A stretch of 64,000 nucleotides of DNA from Pelagovum pacificum (lineage in GTDB: Bacteria > Pseudomonadota > Alphaproteobacteria > Rhodobacterales > Rhodobacteraceae): contig NZ_CP065915.1 in NCBI RefSeq assembly GCF_016134045.1, forward strand, positions 1,798,001-1,862,000, written 5' to 3'. Each line of letters begins with the position of its first letter. The first letter of the stretch is position 1. The notes beneath the pieces were generated by a model, which saw only the letters and a program-made list of their open reading frames with translations, was not told the origin of the DNA and ran no database searches. Below are positions 58,028-64,000 of the stretch, one piece after another. A program made the position numbers and the translations under genes.

Positions 58028-59419
58028 ATGAAACACGCGACCTTCGACCTCGATCTCACCCCCGCGTCCGCCATTCCCGGTGCGGCGCTCGCCACAAAAA
58101 ACCTGCCCGCGCTCGACCTCGATCTCGTCGACGCGCCGGCGGAGCGGACCATCGACGTCCTGCTCTCGCCCGGGCGTCGCCGGGTGGTCTTCATGAATGC
58201 GCATTGCTGCAACATCCACCGCCGCGACCGCGCCTACCGCGAGGCCGTCGCCGGCGCCGACCTGCGCTTGCCCGATGGCATCGGTGTCGAGCTGGCCGGA
58301 CGCATGACCGGCGACCGGCTGGCAGCGAACCTGAACGGCACCGACCTCGTTCCCGCGCTGCTGGCGAAGGCAGCGGGGCAGGGCAAGTCCGTCTACCTGT
58401 TCGGCGGCCGTCCCGGTATCGCCGAGGCTGCTGCCCAACGGCTGAGCCGGGACATCCCCGGCCTGCGCATTGCCGGCACACGTGACGGATACGACGGCGC
58501 GGCGGACCCGCAGGCAGCCGTCGCCGACATCAACAACTCGGGCGCGGACATCCTCCTCGTCGCGCTTGGTGTGCCGATGCAGGAACTCTGGCTGCATCGG
58601 CACACTCATGACCTCACGCCCGACCTCGCGCTGGCCGTCGGGGCGCTGTTCGACTTTCTCGCCGGGACCGTCAGCCGCGCGCCCGAGATTGTCCGGAAGC
58701 TGCGGATGGAATGGGTCTGGCGCCTCGTTCAGGAGCCGCGCCGCCTTGCGAAGCGCTACCTCGCGGGGAACGTCAGCTTCCTGTTCCATGCCGCGCTCCG
58801 AGCCTATGGTCCGGCGAGCGCCGACGACGCGAAGCGGCGGCTGCTCGACCTCACCGTGTCGACGATGGCGCTGATCCTGCTTTCGCCGATCCTCTTACTG
58901 ACGGCGCTCGCCATCCGGCTCGACACGGCTGGTCCGGTCTTCTTCCGGCAGGTCCGCGTCGGCCAGGACGGCAAGGAGTTCACGATGCTGAAATTCCGGT
59001 CGATGTCCGTGGATGCCGAGGCCCGGCGCGACGAGCTGCTCGCCTCATCCGACCGCGATGGCATCTGCTTCAAATCGAAATCCGATCCGCGCGTCACCCG
59101 CGTCGGCCGCATCATCCGACGGCTTTCGATCGACGAACTGCCGCAAATCTTCAACGTGCTCACGGGCGAGATGGCTATCGTCGGCCCCCGTCCGGCCCTG
59201 CCGAGCGAAGTCGCCGCCTACCCGAAGCGCGCGCTCGGGCGGCTGGCGGTCAAACCGGGGATCACCGGCCTCTGGCAAGTGTCCGGCCGCGCCTCGATCG
59301 GCTTCGACAAGATGGTGGAGATGGACATCTCCTACGCCGTCTCCCGGACGCTGCTGGTCGACCTGTCCCTGATCCTGCGGACCTTCGGTGCGGTGCTCGG
59401 CGGCCGCGGTGCCTACTGA
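58028..59419 (+). CDS. Fused WecG/TagA glycosyltransferase and initiating sugar-phosphate transferase
   Basis: The 463-residue protein has two enzyme domains. Residues about 30-240 form a WecG/TagA/CpsF glycosyltransferase (RRVVFMNAHCCNIHRRD, LPDGIGVELAGR, LFGGRPGIAEAA, ALGVPMQELWLHRH). Residues about 265-463 form a bacterial sugar transferase (membrane helix at about 275-298, GPVFFRQVRVGQDGKEFTML, GLWQVSGRASIGFDKMVEMD) that links sugar-phosphate to undecaprenyl phosphate. The fusion would make the first two steps of lipid-linked repeat-unit synthesis. AAAGGA lies nine bases before ATG 58028. Confidence 0.9.
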   Translation: MKHATFDLDLTPASAIPGAALATKNLPALDLDLVDAPAERTIDVLLSPGRRRVVFMNAHCCNIHRRDRAYREAVAGADLRLPDGIGVELAGRMTGDRLAANLNGTDLVPALLAKAAGQGKSVYLFGGRPGIAEAAAQRLSRDIPGLRIAGTRDGYDGAADPQAAVADINNSGADILLVALGVPMQELWLHRHTHDLTPDLALAVGALFDFLAGTVSRAPEIVRKLRMEWVWRLVQEPRRLAKRYLAGNVSFLFHAALRAYGPASADDAKRRLLDLTVSTMALILLSPILLLTALAIRLDTAGPVFFRQVRVGQDGKEFTMLKFRSMSVDAEARRDELLASSDRDGICFKSKSDPRVTRVGRIIRRLSIDELPQIFNVLTGEMAIVGPRPALPSEVAAYPKRALGRLAVKPGITGLWQVSGRASIGFDKMVEMDISYAVSRTLLVDLSLILRTFGAVLGGRGAY

Positions 59420-59428
59420 CCCAGGCGA

Positions 59429-59446
59429 CCTATCCGAACGGATAGG
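59429..59446. promoter_or_regulatory. EPS regulon palindrome, copy C (perfect)
   Basis: CCTATCCGAACGGATAGG is perfectly symmetrical and is extended by four more paired bases on each side (59425-59450). It lies 75-92 bases before the start of the SUOX-fold gene. It is just past the fusion gene's stop, so a terminator function is an alternative, but there is no T-run. Confidence 0.7.
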
Positions 59447-59521
59447 TCGCTATCCGCCTGACCCTTTGGGACCGGGGTGCCTTTCATGGCAAGATGGTCC
59501 CGTCAAACTGGAGCGTACCCC

Positions 59522-60028
59522 ATGCTGTCTACCCTCAGACTCTCCGCTGCGGTCCTGATCGCGGGCACCCTGTCCGTCGCCGCCCAGGACCTTGCGGCTC
59601 CCGAAGGGCCGGTGATCCTCACCGTCTCGGGCCAGGTTTCCGCCACCAATGCGGGCGACATGGCCGAGCTCGACCTCGCCATGCTCGAAGAGATCGGCCG
59701 CGAGACCATAGAGACCGAAACGATCTGGACCGAAGGCGTTCAGACGTTCGAGGGCGTGCCGCTTCATGCGCTGGTCGAGGCGCTCGGCATCGAGGGCGAA
59801 ATGCTGCGGGCGACCGCAATCAACGACTACACGGTCGAAATCCCGCTCTCCGACGCGGTCGAGGGCGGTGCGCTCGTCGCCTACAGCCTGAACGGCGCGC
59901 CGATGTCGGTTCGGGACAAGGGGCCGCTCTGGGTGGTCTATCCCTTTGATGCCGACGCCGACTTCCGCACCGAGGTCATCTACTCGCGCAGCATCTGGCA
60001 ACTCGACCGGATCGAGGCTGTCGACTAG
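59522..60028 (+). CDS. Secreted sulfite-oxidase-fold (molybdopterin-domain-like) protein without cysteine
   Basis: The 168-residue protein has a signal peptide (MLSTLRLSAAVLIAGTLSVA, cleavage near AAQD). The rest resembles the oxidoreductase molybdopterin-binding (SUOX) fold: TEGVQTFEGVPLHALVEALG, DYTVEIPLSD, MSVRDKGPLWVVYPFD. There is no cysteine at all, so the residue that ligates molybdenum in sulfite oxidases is missing and a catalytic role is unlikely. The start at 59522 has GGAG nine bases upstream. It is followed by the hybrid kinase and is probably its periplasmic signal partner (inference). Confidence 0.78.
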   Translation: MLSTLRLSAAVLIAGTLSVAAQDLAAPEGPVILTVSGQVSATNAGDMAELDLAMLEEIGRETIETETIWTEGVQTFEGVPLHALVEALGIEGEMLRATAINDYTVEIPLSDAVEGGALVAYSLNGAPMSVRDKGPLWVVYPFDADADFRTEVIYSRSIWQLDRIEAVD

Positions 60029-60086
60029 CCTCATCCCCAGAGGTCATGGGCCCGACCGGGCGCGGCGACCGGTGGAGGAGATCGCG

Positions 60087-62645
60087 ATGAAGCTCGGTAC
60101 GGAAACGCTCGGACGAGTGCGGCTGCTGCTGTCGCTCGCCCTCGGGACCGTCGCGCTCGTCGCGATCCTGTTCCTGTCGGTCAATGTCGCGCGCGATCTG
60201 CGGCTGCTGAACTCGGCGAGTTCGGACAACGTCCAATGGAGCTTGTCGCAGGCCGAGGTCGAATTCCTGGAATTCGAACTTCAGCTGGAGGGCCCGCAGG
60301 ACGATGTCGACCTCGCCGATCTCCGGCAGAAGTACGACATCTTCTACAGCCGGGTGACAACGCTCAGGCAATCGTCGATCTACGCCGAACTACGCGAGGA
60401 AGACGCCTTCGCACGACATCTGCGGATCGTGGAGACCTTCCTGTCCCGCACCGTGCCCCTGATCGACGCCGCCGACCCCGCGCTGCGCGACGCCTTGCCC
60501 GAACTCTCGGACCGGACCGAGGAGGTGCGGCCCGATGTGCGGATGCTGGCGAACTCAGGGCTGAACTTCTTCGCCACGGCCTCCGACGTCGGGCGCAACA
60601 GGATCGCAGTCACGCTGACCCAGCTTGCTGCCGGGACGACGTTCCTCATCCTGCTGCTGCTGTTCTTCGCCATCTACCTGGCCCGGCTGAACGCCCAGAA
60701 CAGCCGCCGCCGGGCCGAGGCGATCGAGGCCGGACGCCGGATGAACGTCGTGACGTCCACCGCCCTCGATGCGGTGATCGTCAGCGACACCGAGGGCAGG
60801 GTGCTCGACTACAATGCCGCCGCCGAGCAGATCTTCGGCTATACTGCCGAGGAGGCCATCGGCCGCAACCTGGGCGACCTGATCGTGCCGGACCATCACC
60901 TCGACGCGCACCAGGCCGGAATGCAGCGTATGCGTGACGGCGGAGAGCGCCGGGTGGTCGGCAAGGGGCGCGTCAAGCTGGAGGCGAAGCGGGCCTCGGG
61001 CGAAGTCTTTCCGGTCGAATTCGCGATACAGAGCGCCGAGACCGATGACGGCCTGATCCTGATCGCCTTCCTCCGCGACATCTCGCACCGGGTCGAGGCC
61101 GAGAGAGAGCTCGTCGCCGCCCGCGACCGCGCGCTTGCCGGCGAGAAGGCGAAGACCGATTTCCTCGCCACGATGAGCCACGAGATCCGCACGCCGCTGA
61201 ACGGCCTGCTCGGCAATCTGTCACTGATGCGGGACACCGAGCTCAGCCCCGGGCAGGAGCGCTACATGCGCAACATGGAAACGTCCGGCAAACTCTTGAT
61301 GAGCCACATCTCGGACGTTCTGGACATCACCAAGTACGATGCCGGAAAGCTCCGCCTGCGCCCGGTGGAGATGAACGTCAGCCGCCTGATCCAGGACATC
61401 GTCGACAACCAGGGCGGCGCGGCAGCGGCGCACCGCACGACGCTCGACTGGCGCTGGATCGGCCCGCCGGTCGAATGGATCCGCGCCGACCGGGACCGGC
61501 TGCAGCATGTGCTGATGAATATCATCGGCAACGCGGTGAAGTTCACGCACGACGGTCGCGTGATCGTCGAGGCGGAGGTCGAGGACCCCGACTCCGCCCG
61601 ACCGGAATTGCAGATCACGGTGAGTGACGACGGTATCGGCATGTCGGAAGATTTGCGTGCCCGCATCTTCGACGACTTCGTCACCGGCGACAGTTCCTAC
61701 GATCGGGATGTCGGCGGGACGGGCCTCGGCCTCGCCATCGCACAGCGCTTCATCAAGGCGCTTGGCGGGCTGATCGAGGTCGAAAGCGAGCCGGGCACCG
61801 GCAGCACCTTCCGCATCCGCTTCCCCGTGGAGCCGGTGGCTGATCCGACCGCGGAATGGTCGGCCCGCAAACCGGAGCGCAGGGCGCGGGCGGCGAAGAT
61901 CCTGCTGGTCGAGGATAACGAGATCAACCGCGTCGTCGCCCGAGAGATGCTGATCGCCGGTGGACACACGGTGGAAGAAGCTCACGACGGCCAGATGGCC
62001 GTGGACAAAGCCGGACGCGAGTCGTTCGACCTGATCCTGATGGACATCAGTATGCCCGTGCTCGACGGGCGCGGGGCCACACGGGCAATCCGCACCGGTG
62101 ACGGACCCTCCGCGCGGGCGCCGATCGTGGCTCTGACCGCGAACGCGATGGCCGAAGAGCAGGAGGATTTCCTCACCGATGGCATGAACGACATCCTCAC
62201 CAAGCCGCTGAGCCGTGCGGCCCTGTCTCGCGTGCTGGCGGAGCATGTCGGGCAGGCGATGCCGGACGAGGACGATCACGTCAGTCCGGTGGTGGCGAAC
62301 TCCTACCTGGACGACCTGCGCGAGACACTCGGGGTCGAGGCGCTGACTCGGCTGCTGGCGCGCTTCACGCTGGAAGTCGAGAGGGTCATCGGGGAACTCA
62401 CGGTCGACCCGAAACCCGAGGCGGATGAGATCGCGCAGCGGGCCCACCGGGTCGCCGGCAGCGCCGCGACCTTTGGGGCGGTTGGCCTTCGGGAGTTGTT
62501 GATCGAGATCGAATCCGTCGCCCGCGAAGGCGACCGGGAGCTGCTCAACGACAAGATCGCCCTGCTTCCCGCGATGTGGGAGCTCACGCGCAACGCCCTC
62601 GCCACCGAACGCCGCGCAAGCGAGCGCGAGGACGTCTCGGGCTGA
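60087..62645 (+). CDS. Hybrid histidine kinase with PAS, receiver and Hpt domains
   Basis: The 852-residue inner-membrane phosphorelay kinase has a first helix (about 13-33), a periplasmic helical region (about 35-175) and a second helix (about 178-198). PAS is at about 215-335. HisKA has SHEIRTPLNGLLG (H365), then an HATPase domain (NAVKFTH, DDGIGM, GGTGLGLAI). The receiver (ILLVEDNEINR; D653 in LILMDISMPVLDG) and Hpt (AHRVAGSAATFGA; H787) complete a four-step relay without the last receiver. That last step is probably the NarL-type regulator at 57159. GGAGGAG precedes ATG 60087. Confidence 0.93.
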   Translation: MKLGTETLGRVRLLLSLALGTVALVAILFLSVNVARDLRLLNSASSDNVQWSLSQAEVEFLEFELQLEGPQDDVDLADLRQKYDIFYSRVTTLRQSSIYAELREEDAFARHLRIVETFLSRTVPLIDAADPALRDALPELSDRTEEVRPDVRMLANSGLNFFATASDVGRNRIAVTLTQLAAGTTFLILLLLFFAIYLARLNAQNSRRRAEAIEAGRRMNVVTSTALDAVIVSDTEGRVLDYNAAAEQIFGYTAEEAIGRNLGDLIVPDHHLDAHQAGMQRMRDGGERRVVGKGRVKLEAKRASGEVFPVEFAIQSAETDDGLILIAFLRDISHRVEAERELVAARDRALAGEKAKTDFLATMSHEIRTPLNGLLGNLSLMRDTELSPGQERYMRNMETSGKLLMSHISDVLDITKYDAGKLRLRPVEMNVSRLIQDIVDNQGGAAAAHRTTLDWRWIGPPVEWIRADRDRLQHVLMNIIGNAVKFTHDGRVIVEAEVEDPDSARPELQITVSDDGIGMSEDLRARIFDDFVTGDSSYDRDVGGTGLGLAIAQRFIKALGGLIEVESEPGTGSTFRIRFPVEPVADPTAEWSARKPERRARAAKILLVEDNEINRVVAREMLIAGGHTVEEAHDGQMAVDKAGRESFDLILMDISMPVLDGRGATRAIRTGDGPSARAPIVALTANAMAEEQEDFLTDGMNDILTKPLSRAALSRVLAEHVGQAMPDEDDHVSPVVANSYLDDLRETLGVEALTRLLARFTLEVERVIGELTVDPKPEADEIAQRAHRVAGSAATFGAVGLRELLIEIESVAREGDRELLNDKIALLPAMWELTRNALATERRASEREDVSG

Positions 62646-62658
62646 GGTGGCGGCGGGG

Positions 62659-63858
62659 TCAGAACCTCAGCACGCCGAGAATGCGCCCGACTTCGCCCAC
62701 GTTGGTGACTGTGCTGTCGTAGCAGGCGATGGAGTCGCCCGGCAGCAGGAACGGGTCGTAGTCGTCCCTGTCGGCGCGGCGCAGCAAGTCCTCGATGTCG
62801 CGTTCGATGACCACCGACACCCCCGTGATCGGGTTGCGCGAGAACAGGACGGAGGAGCGGTTCGCACTGGTCGCGCGGGCGCCGCCAACGCAGTTCGTGT
62901 CGATGACCGCCTGAAGGTAGCGGGTCCCGTAGGGCACTTCGCGCACGTCCCGGCCGATGGCTGAGGGGGCGTTGCCGGTCGCGGGCTGTGTCAGGTTCGA
63001 CAGGAACAGCGACACGCCGGGCGGGCTGATCGGGCTCGGTCGCATCAGGTCTTCCTGGAAGCAACCACGGCTCGGCACGTGTACCTCGTCGCCGGTGATC
63101 AGCATGATGTCGACGGCGTTCTGCCCGTCGAAGACGCCACGCATGTCGAGCGTGTAGAGCGTTCCGCCCCGGCGCACCTCGACGGCAGATATGTCGGCAT
63201 CGGGTCGGACGCCGCCCGCCGCGCGCAGCGCCGCCGAGAGGTTGCGCCCCTCGGTCGATGCACCCATCGCAGCCTGCCGGCGGTCGTCGATCTGGTCGCC
63301 GGGCACGCCGCCGATCTCGACCGCGCGCGGCTCGAACACCGCGCCGGCGACGCCGACGGTGACCGACGCGAAGTCAGCCACCCGGACGGAGATCCGCGGC
63401 ATGTCGCTGTAGAAGTCCCCGGCCAGGAGTCGGTTGGCGATCTCGGATTCGATCTCGCCGGTCGAGCGTCCCTGCGCGGCGATCGGTGACAGGAACGGCA
63501 GCTTGATCGTGCCATCGCGCGAGACGACGTAGTCGCCGCTGAAGGTCTCGTCCTCGCCGACGCGAATGTCGATCAGGTCGTTGCGGGTGATCCGCTCGCC
63601 GCGAAGCGACACGGCGGCGAGGCCACTGCCCTTGCCGTCCTCGCCGCCCCGTGGCGGAGCCGTGCATTTCTCTGCGTTCAGAGCGGGCGAGCGCAAGAAT
63701 TCCGCCTCCGCACGCGTGACATGCGGAGTGCGGTACTGCGCCTGGTAACCGCCGCCGGAATCGACCGGTTCGAGGTTGTCGGGCGGGTCGATGGCAGCGC
63801 AGCCGACCAGCGACAGGGCCGCGATGACGGCCGTGGAATGACGAAGTGCCTGCAACAT
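62659..63858 (-). CDS. Wza-like polysaccharide export outer-membrane lipoprotein
   Basis: The 399-residue protein has an N-terminal lipobox LVGC (about residues 17-20), so it is lipid-anchored at the outer membrane. The polysaccharide export domain is seen as LIDIRVGEDETFSGDYVVSRDGTIKLPFL (about 96-124). SLBB-like segments follow (VGVAGAVFEPRAVEIGG, LITGDEVHVPS). It should form the outer-membrane exit channel for the polymer built by the genes to its left. A palindrome lies 84-101 bases upstream of its start. Confidence 0.88.
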   Translation of the reverse strand: MLQALRHSTAVIAALSLVGCAAIDPPDNLEPVDSGGGYQAQYRTPHVTRAEAEFLRSPALNAEKCTAPPRGGEDGKGSGLAAVSLRGERITRNDLIDIRVGEDETFSGDYVVSRDGTIKLPFLSPIAAQGRSTGEIESEIANRLLAGDFYSDMPRISVRVADFASVTVGVAGAVFEPRAVEIGGVPGDQIDDRRQAAMGASTEGRNLSAALRAAGGVRPDADISAVEVRRGGTLYTLDMRGVFDGQNAVDIMLITGDEVHVPSRGCFQEDLMRPSPISPPGVSLFLSNLTQPATGNAPSAIGRDVREVPYGTRYLQAVIDTNCVGGARATSANRSSVLFSRNPITGVSVVIERDIEDLLRRADRDDYDPFLLPGDSIACYDSTVTNVGEVGRILGVLRF

Positions 63859-64000
63859 CTGGGCTTTTGTCCCAATCTGCTCTTTTGCCCATTGATAGGG
63901 GCAACTCGCCCTCCGGTCGAGGGAGCGTAGGGCCGGTGCATCCTATCCGTTCGGATATGATGCAACTCGGTTGCGGCACGAACCTGTCCGGGGGTGGCCA
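63859..64000. other. Upstream region of the Wza-like gene at the window edge
   Basis: A 142-base region with the promoter of the Wza-like gene and one palindrome copy. No coding sequence is seen before the window ends. Confidence 0.5.
63942..63959. promoter_or_regulatory. EPS regulon palindrome, copy D
   Basis: CCTATCCGTTCGGATATG matches copy C allowing the AA/TT centre swap, with only the second-to-last base broken (T for G). It lies 84-101 bases upstream of the Wza-like start codon. Confidence 0.65.

Overview
The window is GC-rich, tightly packed DNA from an alphaproteobacterium, most likely a member of the Rhodobacterales (Roseobacter/Rhodobacter group). The call rests on the trkA-trkH-hfq-hflX order, an IscR with a single cysteine at the head of a long suf operon that carries both an IscS-type and a SufS-type desulfurase, an NADP isocitrate dehydrogenase of the 404-residue dimeric type, and many one- to four-base gene overlaps with occasional GTG/TTG starts. 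No search was run; all identifications come from reading motifs.

Layout. 1-4.9 kb: a cytochrome c' / diheme cytochrome c pair divergent from a LysR regulator, a Sel1-repeat protein, hpt and a COQ10/RatA-like gene. 5.1-9.6 kb: trkA, trkH, hfq and hflX. 9.7-23.8 kb: housekeeping and membrane genes (penicillin-acylase family, HIBADH family, BipA, SMR, two YitT-like paralogues, EamA, icd), a double HD-domain protein and small conserved proteins. 23.8-33.0 kb: iscR, iscS, sufB, two SAM-methyltransferase-like genes, sufC, sufD, two Yip1-like membrane proteins and sufS, behind a perfect Irr-type (ICE-like) palindrome.

33.1-53.3 kb has the form of a genomic island. It begins at an intact tRNA-Arg(CCG) and ends at a decayed direct copy of that tRNA's 3' half. 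It carries an apparent ten-gene operon (peptide-type ABC importer, two DUF6282-like metal hydrolases, an allantoinase/hydantoinase-type amidohydrolase, a GAF sensor kinase and a NarL-type regulator). It also holds two AraC regulators, a hydrolase, a TetR/NAD-epimerase pair with two perfect palindromic operators, and a 7TM-type histidine kinase without a neighbouring partner. No integrase was found.

53.4-64 kb: a histidine phosphatase, tRNA-Val(TAC), then an exopolysaccharide locus. It contains a Wzy/ligase-like polymerase, a Wzz/GumC-like co-polymerase, a NarL-type response regulator, a WecG-sugar transferase fusion, a cysteine-free sulfite-oxidase-fold secreted protein, a hybrid histidine kinase with an Hpt domain, and a Wza-like export lipoprotein. 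Each of its transcription units has a copy of a palindrome of the form CCTATCCG-WW-CGGATAGG about 75-145 bases upstream of the start codon. This is the 7-2-7 geometry known for NarL-family sites. Together these suggest a self-contained phosphorelay-controlled polysaccharide regulon, the most interesting feature of the window.
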